Positions 6,196-16,351 of a stretch of 64,000 nt of DNA are shown here, piece after piece. Position 1 is the stretch's first letter, and every line of letters starts with the position of its first letter. This DNA is from JADKIH01 sp964595205 (GTDB lineage: Bacteria; Bacteroidota; Bacteroidia; AKYH767-A; 2013-40CM-41-45), in NCBI GenBank assembly GCA_964595205.1, contig CAZQOQ010000001.1, forward strand, positions 124,001 through 188,000. The letters are read 5' to 3'. The notes under the pieces are model-generated. The model was not told where the DNA came from. It made no database searches and saw nothing but the letters and a program-made list of their open reading frames with translations. The position numbers and the translations under genes were made by a program.

Positions 6196-6888
6196 ATGGC
6201 AAAAATTAGTAAAAAGAGAAAGCAGGCACTTGCAAAAATTGATTCAACAAAATCTTATTCACTCGCCGAAGCTTCGAAGATCGTTAAGGATGTAACCTAT
6301 ACAAAGTTCGACGCTTCCGTTGATCTTAGCATTCGATTAGGTGTAGATCCGCGAAAAGCAAATCAGATGGTTCGTGGTGTTGTTACGCTGCCACATGGAA
6401 CCGGAAAAACCAAGAAGGTTCTTGTGCTTTGCACTCCCGACAAGGAAGCGGAAGCAAAAGAAGCCGGAGCGGATTTCGTGGGTCTTGATGATTATATCCA
6501 AAAGATCGAACAAGGCTGGACGGATGTAGATGTTGTGATTACCATGCCAAGTGTTATGGGTAAGGTTGGTAAACTCGGTAAGGTACTCGGACCACGTAAC
6601 CTGATGCCAAATCCAAAAACAGGAACCGTTACCATGGAAATAGGTAAGGCTGTTAAAGATGTAAAAGGCGGAAAGATCGACTTCAAGGTTGACAAGCAGG
6701 GAAGTATTCATGCTTCTGTAGGCAAAGTTTCTTTCGATGCAAAAAAGATCGAGGAAAATGCACACGAGCTTCTCAACATGATCGTAAAACTGAAACCTTC
6801 TTCTGCAAAAGGAACATACATGAAGAGTGTATACCTGTCAAGCACGATGAGCCCTTCAGTGATGATCGATACCAAAACCATTGCTTAA
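6196..6888 (+). CDS. rplA: 50S ribosomal protein L1
   Basis: Forms the L1 stalk that helps release E-site tRNA, and in many bacteria represses translation of its own operon. 230 residues, full length. Recognisable stretches are SVDLSIRLGVDPRKANQMVRG, GLDDYIQKIEQGW, MPSVMGKVGKLGKVLGPRNL and MPNPKTGTVT, followed by the domain I return with SSAKGTYMKSVYLSSTMSPS. It lies between rplK and rplJ with short gaps (79 and 29 bases), consistent with one transcript. No L1-type mRNA binding loop was identified. Confidence 0.97.
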   Translation: MAKISKKRKQALAKIDSTKSYSLAEASKIVKDVTYTKFDASVDLSIRLGVDPRKANQMVRGVVTLPHGTGKTKKVLVLCTPDKEAEAKEAGADFVGLDDYIQKIEQGWTDVDVVITMPSVMGKVGKLGKVLGPRNLMPNPKTGTVTMEIGKAVKDVKGGKIDFKVDKQGSIHASVGKVSFDAKKIEENAHELLNMIVKLKPSSAKGTYMKSVYLSSTMSPSVMIDTKTIA

Positions 6889-6917
6889 TCAACCGGTTAA
6901 TTAAAATTTAATTCAAA

Positions 6918-7442
6918 ATGAAAAAAGAAGAAAAAGTCGTAATCATTGGCGAGATTGCGGAACTCCTGGAGAAATATCCTAACGTATATATCACAGATAC
7001 ATCGGCTCTGACCGTTGCTAAAACAAACCAGCTTCGCCGTTTATGCTTCAACAACGGTGTGAAAATGCTCGTGGCTAAAAATTCTTTAATCCAGAAAGCA
7101 ATGGAGAGAAGTAATTCTGATGCTTACAGTGAAATTTTCACCGCTCTGAAAGGCACCAGCGCACTCATGTTTAGTGAAGTTGGAAATGCTCCGGCAAAAT
7201 TGATTAAAGAGTTTCGTAAGAAAAATGAAAAGCCACTTATCAAAGGTGCCTATATCGATACTGCGATATTCTTAGGCGACAATCAGCTGGATACTCTCGC
7301 TGCCATTAAGTCGAAGAATGAACTCATCGGTGAAATCATCTCATTGCTTCAATCTCCTGCCAAGAATGTTGTTTCTGCACTTAAGAGCAGCGGCGGCAAA
7401 CTCGCAGGAATATTAAAGACATTATCTGAGCGTCCTGAATAA
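6918..7442 (+). CDS. rplJ: 50S ribosomal protein L10
   Basis: Base of the L10-(L12)n stalk: the N-domain binds 23S rRNA and the C-terminal helix carries L12 dimers. 174 residues, normal. The N-terminal KKEEKVVIIGEIAELLEKYP and the L10 signature RRLCFNNGVKMLVAKNSLIQ are visible, with a C-terminal amphipathic helix ending in the GGKLAGILKTLSERPE region. Starts 29 bases after rplA and precedes rplL by 79 bases, as expected for this pair. Confidence 0.96.
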   Translation: MKKEEKVVIIGEIAELLEKYPNVYITDTSALTVAKTNQLRRLCFNNGVKMLVAKNSLIQKAMERSNSDAYSEIFTALKGTSALMFSEVGNAPAKLIKEFRKKNEKPLIKGAYIDTAIFLGDNQLDTLAAIKSKNELIGEIISLLQSPAKNVVSALKSSGGKLAGILKTLSERPE

Positions 7443-7521
7443 GGAAAGCTGTTATTATACCAATGCTTCCAGTACCCCTAAAAACTAAACGTAAAATTTA
7501 AACAATCAAAACTCTATAAAA

Positions 7522-7899
7522 ATGGCAGATTTAAAAGCATTCGCTGATCAATTAGTAAACCTAAGTGTAAAAGAAGTAAACGAACTCGCTAAAATACTGA
7601 AAGACGAGTATGGTATCGAGCCGGCAGCTGCAGCTGCAGTAATGGCTGCTCCAACTTCTGGTGGCGACGGTGGCGGAGCCGCTGAGAAAACATCATTCGA
7701 TGTAATCCTTAAGGCACCAGGCGGAGCAAAATTAAACATCGTTAAACTCGTAAAAGAGATCACCGGTCTCGGTTTGAAAGAAGCTAAAGACCTCGTTGAC
7801 GGTGCTCCAAAACCAGTTAAAGAAGGTGTAACCAAAGAAGAAGCAAATTCAATTAAACAACAATTAGAAGAAGCAGGAGCTGAGATTGAGGTTAAATAA
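7522..7899 (+). CDS. rplL: 50S ribosomal protein L7/L12
   Basis: Flexible stalk protein that recruits translational GTPases. 125 residues: an N-terminal dimerisation domain (about 1-33), a short Ala/Gly hinge (EPAAAAAVMAAP, then GGDGGGAAE), and a C-terminal domain with the hallmark KTSFDVILK and LKEAKDLVDGAPKPVKEGV stretches. It is followed by a hairpin that probably sets the ratio of ribosomal to polymerase gene expression. Confidence 0.97.
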   Translation: MADLKAFADQLVNLSVKEVNELAKILKDEYGIEPAAAAAVMAAPTSGGDGGGAAEKTSFDVILKAPGGAKLNIVKLVKEITGLGLKEAKDLVDGAPKPVKEGVTKEEANSIKQQLEEAGAEIEVK

Positions 7900-7927
7900 G
7901 GAATCGGCTGCTGTCCGCAAACATTTA

Positions 7928-7972
7928 TAGACCTTTCCCGGCCTCAAACCGGGTTTGGTCTATATCCTTTTT
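7928..7972 (+). promoter_or_regulatory. Hairpin between rplL and rpoB, candidate attenuator
   Basis: Outer stem TAGACC/GGTCTA and inner stem CCCGG/CCGGG (7928-7962) are separated by a symmetric internal loop, followed by TATCCTTTTT. It resembles a leaky terminator at the place where Escherichia coli has its rplL-rpoB attenuator; the role here is inferred from position and structure. Confidence 0.65.
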
Positions 7973-8039
7973 AAAACAATTGATTAAAAAAGCTTAATCA
8001 GGTTTTAAATCCAGTCTCACCTCTAAAACTCAAGCTCCC

Positions 8040-11000
8040 GTGAATTCAAATCTCATCTCCAACAAAAGAATAAACTTCGCCACAATCAGGCATTCAATCG
8101 ACTATCCTGACTTTTTGGATATTCAATTGAAATCTTTTCAAGATTTTTTCCAGCTTGAAACAACTTCCGATAATCGTCAGAAAGAAGGTCTCTTCAAAGT
8201 GTTCAATGAGAACTTCCCGATTACCGATTCAAGAAACAACTTCGTTCTTGAATTTATCGACTATTTTATCGATCCTCCCCGCTATGCACTCGAAGAGTGT
8301 ATCGAAAGAGGCCTGACTTACAGCGTTCCGCTGAAAGCCAAATTAAAACTTTATTGTACCGATCCCGAGCATGAGGATTTCGAAACTATCGTGCAGGATG
8401 TATATCTCGGTACCATTCCATACATGACCCCAAAAGGCACGTTCGTCATAAACGGTGCCGAAAGAGTTGTCGTTTCCCAGCTTCATCGTTCCCCCGGTGT
8501 GTTCTTCGGCCAAAGCCGTCACGCCAACGGAACTAAATTATATTCCGCCAGGGTTATTCCTTTCAAAGGTTCCTGGATCGAATTTGCTACCGACATTAAT
8601 AATGTCATGTATGCATACATCGATCGTAAAAAGAAATTTCCGGTTACCACACTTTTGAGGGCAATCGGTTACCAGACCGACAAGGACATCCTCGAGATTT
8701 TCGGCTTAGCTGACGAATTCAAAGTCACTAAATCAGGAATTAAAAATGCATTAAACCGTCGACTCGCCGCCAGGGTTTTAAAGACCTGGGTCGAAGACTT
8801 CGTGGATGAGGATACAGGTGAAGTTGTATCGATCGAACGTAACGAAGTAGTGATCGAACGAGAGACTGTTCTGGAAGAAAGTCATCTCGACCTGATCATC
8901 GAATCCGGCGTTAAGTTTATTATTCTTCATAAAGAAGACGTAAACACTAACGACTACGCCATCATCTATAATACACTCCAAAAAGATACTTCAAACTCTG
9001 AGAAGGAAGCGGTAGAACACATCTATCGCCAGTTGCGTAATGCCGAGCCTCCTGATGAGGAAACAGCTCGTGGCATCATCGACAAATTATTCTTCTCTGA
9101 TAAAAGATACGATCTCGGCGACGTGGGCCGTTACCGCATCAATAAAAAACTCGGTCTCGAGATAGCAGAAGATACAAGAGTCCTCACCAAGCAGGACATC
9201 ATTGAAATCATCCGTCAGTTAATTCAGCTTATCAATTCCAAAGCCGAAGTTGACGATATCGATCACTTGTCGAACCGTCGTGTTCGTACAGTAGGTGAGC
9301 AACTCTATTCGCAATTCGGTGTCGGACTTGCACGTATGGCACGTACCATTCGTGAGCGTATGAACGTCCGCGACAACGAAGTGTTCACTCCTGCCGATCT
9401 TATCAATGCCAAAACATTATCGTCGGTTATAAATTCATTCTTCGGAACTAACCAGCTTTCTCAGTTCATGGATCAAACAAATCCGCTGGCTGAGATCACT
9501 CACAAGCGTCGTTTATCCGCACTCGGGCCAGGTGGTCTCTCCAGGGAGCGTGCAGGCTTTGAGGTTCGTGATGTGCATTACACCCATTATGGTCGTCTCT
9601 GTACGATCGAAACTCCCGAAGGTCCGAACATCGGTTTGATCTCGTCATTGTGTGTATACGCAAAGATTAACAATCTGGGATTCATCGAGACACCATACCG
9701 TACTGTTTCAAATGGAGTTGTTGATGTTGAGAAAGATGTAGTTTATCTTACTGCAGAAGAAGAAGACAACAAGGTAATCGCTCAGGCAAATGCCAAGATC
9801 GATGATAAAGGTAATTTCGTAGATCATAAGGTTAAGGCACGTGAATTAGGTGACTTCCCGGTTCTTGAACCTGAGAAGATCAATCTCATGGACGTGGCTC
9901 CGAACCAGATCGCCTCCATTGCCGCTTCATTGATTCCATTCCTCGAGCATGATGATGCCAACCGTGCTCTCATGGGCTCAAACATGCAGCGCCAGGCCGT
10001 TCCGTTATTACGTCCTGAAGCTCCAATCGTAGGCACCGGTCTCGAAGGACTCGTTGCACGGGACTCACGCGTTCTGATCAATGCTGAAGGTGATGGCGTG
10101 GTTGAATACGTCGACGCACTCGAAATTACGATTCGTTATAGCAGGAAAGAGAACGAAAAGTTAATCAGCTTCGAAGATGATGTAAAGACATATAATCTCA
10201 CCAAGTTCCAGAAGACAAATCAGAATACATGTATTAATCTTAAGCCGATCGTCGTGAAAGGCCAGAAGGTGAAACGCGGTCAGGTTCTTTGCGAGGGTTA
10301 TGCCACACAGAATGGCGAACTTGCTCTTGGCCGTAACCTCCAGGTTGCATTCATGCCATGGAAAGGTTACAATTTCGAAGATGCCATCGTTATCTCCGAG
10401 AGGGTAATACGCGAAGATATCTTCACATCTATTCACGTGGATGAATACAGTCTCGAAGTAAGGGATACAAAACGTGGAATGGAAGAACTCACAGCTGATA
10501 TTCCAAACGTAAGCGAAGAAGCCACACGCGAACTCGATGAAAATGGATTAATTCGCGTCGGTGCTGAAGTCATGGAAGGCGATATTCTCATCGGAAAGAT
10601 AACTCCGAAAGGAGAAACTGATCCTTCGCCTGAAGAGAAACTCCTGCGTGCCATCTTCGGCGATAAAGCCGGTGATGTGAAAGATGCTTCATTAAAGGTT
10701 CCGCCATCCGTCAAAGGTGTTGTTATCGACAAGCGTCTTTTCTCACGAGTTACCGCCAAAGATAAATCGGCAAAGAGCGATGAGAAAGTACTTTTGGAAA
10801 AACTTGACAAGGAGTACAACCAGATGGTCGTTGAGCTTAAAGAAAAACTCATCGATAAATTATTCGTGCTTGTCAGCGGAAAAACATCACAGGGTGTTAC
10901 TGACATCTTCAAAGAGGTGATTATACCGAAAGGCGCCAAGTTCACACAGAAGATGCTTTCTGAAATAAACTACGATACGGTAAATCCTGATAAATGGACA

Positions 11001-11855
11001 ACCGATAAGGAAAAGAACGATCAGATCAAGCAGCTTCTGCATAACTATACAATCAAATTCAACGATACATCAGGCCTCTACAAGCGTAAGAAATTTGCGC
11101 TCACAGTCGGAGACGAACTGCCAGCAGGCATCGTTCAGCTTGCCAAGGTTTACATCGCTAAAAAGCGTAAGCTTAAAGTCGGTGATAAGATGGCCGGTCG
11201 TCACGGTAACAAGGGTATCGTTGCAAAAATCGTTCGCGACGAGGACATGCCATTTCTCGAGGACGGAACACCGGTGGATATCGTTTTAAATCCGCTCGGA
11301 GTACCTTCACGTATGAACCTCGGACAGATCTATGAAACGATATTAGGTTGGGCAGGACTGAAGATGGGAATGAAATTTTCTACGCCGATTTTCGATGGTG
11401 CTTCTATCGAACAGATCGACGAGTATGTTTCCAAAGCCGGCCTTCCAAAATTCGGCAGTACATACCTGTACGATGGCGGAACCGGAGATCGTTTCGATCA
11501 GCCTGCAACTGTAGGTGTCATTTATATGATGAAACTCGGTCACATGGTTGATGATAAAATGCACTCACGTTCTATCGGACCATATTCACTCATCACCCAG
11601 CAGCCACTGGGAGGTAAAGCACAGTTCGGAGGTCAGCGATTTGGTGAGATGGAGGTTTGGGCACTCGAAGCATTCGGCGCCGCAAACATTCTTCAGGAAA
11701 TTCTCACGGTTAAGTCGGACGACGTAATCGGACGGGCGAAAACTTATGAGTCTATCGTGAAAGGAGATAATCTTCCTACTCCGGGAATCCCAGAATCATT
11801 CAATGTATTATTGCATGAACTCCGAGGTCTGTGCCTGAAAATTACTCTTGACTGA
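8040..11855 (+). CDS. rpoB: DNA-directed RNA polymerase subunit beta
   Basis: Catalytic beta subunit of RNA polymerase, 1271 residues, the usual Bacteroidota size. The start is GTG at 8040, giving a short lead before RINFATIRHSIDYPDFLDIQ, the family's typical beginning. Visible signatures: fork/rifampicin region QFMDQTNPLAEITHKRRLSA followed by LGPGGLSRERAGFEVRDVH; CTIETPEGPNIGLI; EGYNFEDA-type WKGYNFEDAIVISER; GDKMAGRHGNKGIV (about 1048-1061); and the C-terminal GGQRFGEMEVWALEA anchor for beta-prime. No rifampicin-resistance substitution stands out in the QFMDQTN...HKRRLSALGPGG region by eye. Confidence 0.98.
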   Translation: MNSNLISNKRINFATIRHSIDYPDFLDIQLKSFQDFFQLETTSDNRQKEGLFKVFNENFPITDSRNNFVLEFIDYFIDPPRYALEECIERGLTYSVPLKAKLKLYCTDPEHEDFETIVQDVYLGTIPYMTPKGTFVINGAERVVVSQLHRSPGVFFGQSRHANGTKLYSARVIPFKGSWIEFATDINNVMYAYIDRKKKFPVTTLLRAIGYQTDKDILEIFGLADEFKVTKSGIKNALNRRLAARVLKTWVEDFVDEDTGEVVSIERNEVVIERETVLEESHLDLIIESGVKFIILHKEDVNTNDYAIIYNTLQKDTSNSEKEAVEHIYRQLRNAEPPDEETARGIIDKLFFSDKRYDLGDVGRYRINKKLGLEIAEDTRVLTKQDIIEIIRQLIQLINSKAEVDDIDHLSNRRVRTVGEQLYSQFGVGLARMARTIRERMNVRDNEVFTPADLINAKTLSSVINSFFGTNQLSQFMDQTNPLAEITHKRRLSALGPGGLSRERAGFEVRDVHYTHYGRLCTIETPEGPNIGLISSLCVYAKINNLGFIETPYRTVSNGVVDVEKDVVYLTAEEEDNKVIAQANAKIDDKGNFVDHKVKARELGDFPVLEPEKINLMDVAPNQIASIAASLIPFLEHDDANRALMGSNMQRQAVPLLRPEAPIVGTGLEGLVARDSRVLINAEGDGVVEYVDALEITIRYSRKENEKLISFEDDVKTYNLTKFQKTNQNTCINLKPIVVKGQKVKRGQVLCEGYATQNGELALGRNLQVAFMPWKGYNFEDAIVISERVIREDIFTSIHVDEYSLEVRDTKRGMEELTADIPNVSEEATRELDENGLIRVGAEVMEGDILIGKITPKGETDPSPEEKLLRAIFGDKAGDVKDASLKVPPSVKGVVIDKRLFSRVTAKDKSAKSDEKVLLEKLDKEYNQMVVELKEKLIDKLFVLVSGKTSQGVTDIFKEVIIPKGAKFTQKMLSEINYDTVNPDKWTTDKEKNDQIKQLLHNYTIKFNDTSGLYKRKKFALTVGDELPAGIVQLAKVYIAKKRKLKVGDKMAGRHGNKGIVAKIVRDEDMPFLEDGTPVDIVLNPLGVPSRMNLGQIYETILGWAGLKMGMKFSTPIFDGASIEQIDEYVSKAGLPKFGSTYLYDGGTGDRFDQPATVGVIYMMKLGHMVDDKMHSRSIGPYSLITQQPLGGKAQFGGQRFGEMEVWALEAFGAANILQEILTVKSDDVIGRAKTYESIVKGDNLPTPGIPESFNVLLHELRGLCLKITLD

Positions 11856-11920
11856 CGTTGCATCCGCTTATTGACGGAGTGATATTATCAGAGTAAAAAC
11901 AGACTTAAAAACTAAACAAG

Positions 11921-14900
11921 ATGGCAAACAGAAAAGAAATAAAAATCAAATCCAATTTCACCAAGATCATCATCAGTCTTGCTTCTCCTGAACATATTCT
12001 CGAGCAGTCAAGCGGAGAGGTCCTGAAACCGGAAACTATCAATTACCGGACATACAAGCCGGAGCGCGACGGTTTATTCTGTGAGCGTATTTTCGGACCG
12101 GTGAAAGACTGGGAGTGTCATTGCGGTAAATACAAGCGTATCCGTTATAAGGGAATCGTTTGTGATCGCTGCGGTGTGGAGGTAACCGAGAAGAAGGTGA
12201 GAAGAGAACGTATGGGTCATATCACTCTTACGGTTCCCGTTGCTCACATCTGGTACTTCCGTTCACTTCCCAATAAGATCGGCTACCTGCTCGGACTTCC
12301 GACCAAGAAGCTTGATATGATCATCTATTACGAGAGATACGTTGTTATCCAGGCAGGAATAAAAGGTGCAGATGGCATCAACTATCTCGATTTTCTTACC
12401 GAAGAGGAATACCTGAATATCCTGGAAGCATTGCCGAAGGATAATCAGCATCTCGACGATAATGATCCGAATAAATTTATTGCCAAGATGGGAGCAGAGG
12501 CATTGTATGAGCTTTTATCAAGACTGAATCTTGATGAGCTTTCATATAACCTCCGTCACCAGGCCAGCAACGAAACATCACAGCAAAGGAAGAACGAGGC
12601 TTTGAAACGACTCAATGTTGTCGAAGCTTTCCGTTCTGCCAATCAGCATATCGAAAATCGTCCTGAATGGATGATCGTAAAAGTTGTTCCGGTTATTCCT
12701 CCGGAACTTCGTCCGCTCGTTCCGCTGGATGGTGGCCGTTTTGCAACCTCCGATCTTAATGATTTGTACAGGCGCGTGATCATTCGTAATAACCGATTGA
12801 AACGACTGCTGGAAATCAAAGCTCCTGATGTAATCCTCCGAAACGAAAAGAGGATGCTGCAGGAGGCTGTCGATTCATTGTTCGACAATTCTAGGAAGGT
12901 AAATGCGGTTAAGACTGAATCCAACCGTGCGTTGAAATCGCTGTCTGACTCATTGAAGGGAAAACAGGGTCGTTTCCGTCAGAACCTTCTTGGTAAGCGA
13001 GTTGATTATTCAGCACGTTCGGTGATTGTTGTTGGACCTGAACTCAAGTTGCACGAATGCGGACTTCCGAAGGATATGGCTGCAGAACTCTTCAAGCCGT
13101 TCATCATCCGAAAGATGATCGAGCGGGGTGTGGTTAAGACTGTAAAATCAGCCAAGAAGATTGTTGATCGTAAAGATCCGCTCGTCTGGGACATCCTGGA
13201 AAACGTTTTAAAAGGTCACCCGGTTCTTTTGAACCGAGCCCCGACGCTTCACCGACTGGGTATTCAGGCTTTCCAGCCTAAGCTTATCGAAGGTAAAGCG
13301 ATTCAGCTTCACCCGTTGGTTTGTACGGCCTTCAACGCCGACTTCGACGGTGACCAGATGGCTGTTCACGTGCCATTGGGAAATGCTGCAATACTCGAAG
13401 CACAGATGCTTATGCTGGCATCTCATAATATTCTTAACCCGGCAAACGGTGCGCCGATAACCGTGCCTTCTCAGGACATGGTACTCGGACTTTATTACAT
13501 TACCAAGGAACGTAAGTCTGATGCAACCCGCAAGGTATTAGGCGAGGGTATGAAATTTTATTCTCCGGAAGAAGTCATCATCGCTTATAACGAGGGTATT
13601 GTCGAGCTGCATGCTTCCATCGAGGTTCGTGTGTATGTGATGAAAGACGAACACCTGGTTAAGGAAATGATCAAGACCACTGTTGGCCGTGTACTTTTCA
13701 ACCAGGTAGTACCTGAGGACGCAGGTTATATCAACACCTTACTTACAAAGAAAGCTCTTCGCGACATCATCGGAGAAGTATTGAAATCATGTGGTGTGGC
13801 CAAGACCGCGAAGTTCCTTGATGATATTAAGGATCTCGGCTTCAAGATGGCGTTTAAAGGCGCATTGTCTTTCAATCTGGAAGACGTGAAGATTCCTGAT
13901 GTTAAGATCGATCTCGTTGCAAAAGCGAACGCTGAAGTTGATGAAGTACTGAATAATTATAATCTCGGTTTCATAACGTATAACGAGCGTTACAACCAGA
14001 TCATCGATATCTGGACGCGTACGAGTTCACGGATCACTGAAACGCTGATGAAGCAATTGTCGACCGACAAGCAGGGATTCAATTCCATCTATATGATGCT
14101 TGATTCCGGTGCCCGTGGTTCGAAAGAGCAGATTCGTCAGCTTGGTGGAATGAGAGGATTGATGGCGAAACCACAGAAGAGTGGCTCCACAGGCGGGGAA
14201 ATCATCGAGAACCCTATCCTTTCCAACTTTAAGGAAGGTTTATCGATCCTCGAGTATTTTATTTCTACGCACGGTGCCCGTAAAGGTCTTGCCGATACGG
14301 CCCTCAAGACGGCAGATGCCGGTTACCTCACACGTCGTCTCGTCGATGTATCGCAGGATGTAATCATCACCGACGAAGATTGCGGAACCCTTCGTGGTCT
14401 TGCGGAAACTGCATTGAAGAATAATGAAGAAGTTGTTGAATCACTCTTCGACCGGATTTTAGGTCGCGTGTCGCTTCACGACATATATCATCCGCTTACA
14501 GGCGAATTGCTCGTTGAAAGCGGAAAGGAAATCAATGAGGATATCGCAACGATGATTGAAGAGTCACCTATCGAGACCGTCGAAATCCGTTCGGTACTTA
14601 CCTGCGAATCTATTCGTGGTGTATGTGCGAAATGCTATGGACGGAATCTCGCTTCGGGAAGAATGGTGCAGAAAGGCGAAGCAGTTGGTGTTATTGCAGC
14701 CCAGTCGATCGGTGAACCCGGAACACAGCTTACCCTCCGTACATTCCACGTCGGTGGTGTTGCTCAGAAAGGTGCATCTGAATCGGAGTTGAAGGCTAAA
14801 TTCGGAGGACGACTTGAATTCGAAGAGGTAAAGACAGTAAACTATAAAGACGGAAATAAAACTCATGCAGTTGTAATCGGTCGTTCGGGAGAATTCAGGA

Positions 14901-16213
14901 TTCTGGATCCAACTACCGGAACGGTTCTTACAACTTCTAACATTCCTTATGGTGCGAAGCTTCATGTAAAGGAGAAAGACATCGTGGAAAAGGGCCAGGT
15001 CATTTGTGACTGGGATCCATTCAACGCTGTAATCATTTCCGAATTTGCAGGAAAAGTTGAATTTGAACATATTGAAGAAGGTATGACCTTCCGCGAGGAG
15101 TCTGATGAACAAACCGGTTACAAGGAGAAGGTAATCATCGAGACGAGAGATAAGACGAAGAACCCTGTAATCAAGATCCTCGATGAGAAGAAGGAAGTAG
15201 TGAAAGCTTACAACATCCCTGTGGGTGCACACGTGATGGTAAATAAGGGACAGAAGATTCAGTCGGGCGACATCCTTGTTAAGATTCCACGTACTACTGG
15301 AAAATCAGGTGATATCACCGGAGGACTTCCACGGGTAACTGAATTATTCGAGGCTCGTAACCCGAGCAACCCTGCCGTTGTGAGTGAGATCGATGGCATT
15401 GTATCTTATGGAGGAATAAAGAGAGGTAATCGTGAGGTTATCATAACTTCGAGAGACGGTGAAGTCAAGAAGTATCTCGTACCGCTTTCCAAACATATCC
15501 TCGTTCAGGATAACGACTTCATTCGCGCAGGCGATCCGTTGTCGGATGGTGCAATCACTCCAAGTGATATCCTCTCGATCAAAGGCCCAGGAATGGTTCA
15601 GGAATACCTTGTCAACGAGGTTCAGGAAGTCTACCGTTTGCAGGGCGTGAAGATAAACGACAAGCATTTTGAGGTGATAGTAAGGCAGATGATGCGTAAG
15701 GTTGTAATCGAGGATCCGGGCGATACCATGTTCCTTGAGCGTGAGTATGTAGACCGTATTGATTTCATCAAGGAAAACGATGCAATCATGGATAAGGTAG
15801 TTGTACTTGAGCCGGGAGATTCGACCGATTTAAAGGCTGGACAGATCATTACGTTGCGCAGGCTGCGTGAAGAAAATTCAGTGTTGAAGCGGAAGGATCT
15901 TAAGATGATTGAAGCTCGGGATGCCATTCCTGCAACATCTTCGCCGGTTTTACAGGGTATCACACAGGCATCACTGCATACGAAGAGCTGGATTTCTGCG
16001 GCTTCATTCCAGGAGACCACCAAGGTTCTCAACGAAGCTGCAGTGAATGGTAAGATCGATGGTCTCTTAGGTTTAAAAGAGAACGTAATCGTTGGACACC
16101 TGATTCCTGCCGGTACGGGTCTTCGCGAGTATGACCGTATGATAGTAGGATCTCAGGAAGAGTATGATTTGCTGATGGCTTCTAAACAGGAAGAAGAAGT
16201 CAGCGAACATTAA
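11921..16213 (+). CDS. rpoC: DNA-directed RNA polymerase subunit beta'
   Basis: Beta-prime subunit, 1430 residues, carrying the catalytic Mg site NADFDGDQ (472-479). The N-terminal zinc site (CHCGKYK...CDRCGVEV), the clamp, the bridge helix/trigger loop region (GGMRGLMAKPQKSG; QLTLRTFHVGG) and the second zinc site (CGTLRG...CESIRGVCAKCYG) are all visible. The family's C-terminal end (SWISAASFQETTKVLNEAA, then GLKENVIVGHLIPAGTG) is intact. Begins 65 bases after rpoB and ends in a strong terminator. Confidence 0.98.
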   Translation: MANRKEIKIKSNFTKIIISLASPEHILEQSSGEVLKPETINYRTYKPERDGLFCERIFGPVKDWECHCGKYKRIRYKGIVCDRCGVEVTEKKVRRERMGHITLTVPVAHIWYFRSLPNKIGYLLGLPTKKLDMIIYYERYVVIQAGIKGADGINYLDFLTEEEYLNILEALPKDNQHLDDNDPNKFIAKMGAEALYELLSRLNLDELSYNLRHQASNETSQQRKNEALKRLNVVEAFRSANQHIENRPEWMIVKVVPVIPPELRPLVPLDGGRFATSDLNDLYRRVIIRNNRLKRLLEIKAPDVILRNEKRMLQEAVDSLFDNSRKVNAVKTESNRALKSLSDSLKGKQGRFRQNLLGKRVDYSARSVIVVGPELKLHECGLPKDMAAELFKPFIIRKMIERGVVKTVKSAKKIVDRKDPLVWDILENVLKGHPVLLNRAPTLHRLGIQAFQPKLIEGKAIQLHPLVCTAFNADFDGDQMAVHVPLGNAAILEAQMLMLASHNILNPANGAPITVPSQDMVLGLYYITKERKSDATRKVLGEGMKFYSPEEVIIAYNEGIVELHASIEVRVYVMKDEHLVKEMIKTTVGRVLFNQVVPEDAGYINTLLTKKALRDIIGEVLKSCGVAKTAKFLDDIKDLGFKMAFKGALSFNLEDVKIPDVKIDLVAKANAEVDEVLNNYNLGFITYNERYNQIIDIWTRTSSRITETLMKQLSTDKQGFNSIYMMLDSGARGSKEQIRQLGGMRGLMAKPQKSGSTGGEIIENPILSNFKEGLSILEYFISTHGARKGLADTALKTADAGYLTRRLVDVSQDVIITDEDCGTLRGLAETALKNNEEVVESLFDRILGRVSLHDIYHPLTGELLVESGKEINEDIATMIEESPIETVEIRSVLTCESIRGVCAKCYGRNLASGRMVQKGEAVGVIAAQSIGEPGTQLTLRTFHVGGVAQKGASESELKAKFGGRLEFEEVKTVNYKDGNKTHAVVIGRSGEFRILDPTTGTVLTTSNIPYGAKLHVKEKDIVEKGQVICDWDPFNAVIISEFAGKVEFEHIEEGMTFREESDEQTGYKEKVIIETRDKTKNPVIKILDEKKEVVKAYNIPVGAHVMVNKGQKIQSGDILVKIPRTTGKSGDITGGLPRVTELFEARNPSNPAVVSEIDGIVSYGGIKRGNREVIITSRDGEVKKYLVPLSKHILVQDNDFIRAGDPLSDGAITPSDILSIKGPGMVQEYLVNEVQEVYRLQGVKINDKHFEVIVRQMMRKVVIEDPGDTMFLEREYVDRIDFIKENDAIMDKVVVLEPGDSTDLKAGQIITLRRLREENSVLKRKDLKMIEARDAIPATSSPVLQGITQASLHTKSWISAASFQETTKVLNEAAVNGKIDGLLGLKENVIVGHLIPAGTGLREYDRMIVGSQEEYDLLMASKQEEEVSEH

Positions 16214-16226
16214 AAATTGATTTTTT

Positions 16227-16258
16227 AAAACCGCTTCGGTCTCCGGGGCGGTTTTTTT
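16227..16258 (+). terminator. Rho-independent terminator after rpoC
   Basis: Inverted repeat AAAACCGC / GCGGTTTT (16227-16234 and 16248-16255) with a 13-base loop, ending in a run of T. It closes the ribosomal/RNA polymerase transcript. Confidence 0.88.
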
Positions 16259-16259
16259 G

Positions 16260-16267
16260 TACATTTG
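16260..16267 (+). promoter_or_regulatory. Candidate -7 element for the DUF3467 gene
   Basis: TACATTTG, a perfect TAnnTTTG, lies directly after the rpoC terminator. No good -33 partner was found. It would give a leader of about 80 bases. Confidence 0.4.
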
Positions 16268-16351
16268 TGTGTGGGTCATGAAATATTTACAGACATTAAT
16301 CTAAACTTTATACGTCCTTTACCCATAACCAACACTAAATAATCAACTGTC

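Noticed and set aside
14564..15232. 222-codon minus-strand ORF inside rpoC
   Set aside because: Antisense to a conserved part of rpoC; composition is that expected of a shadow frame.
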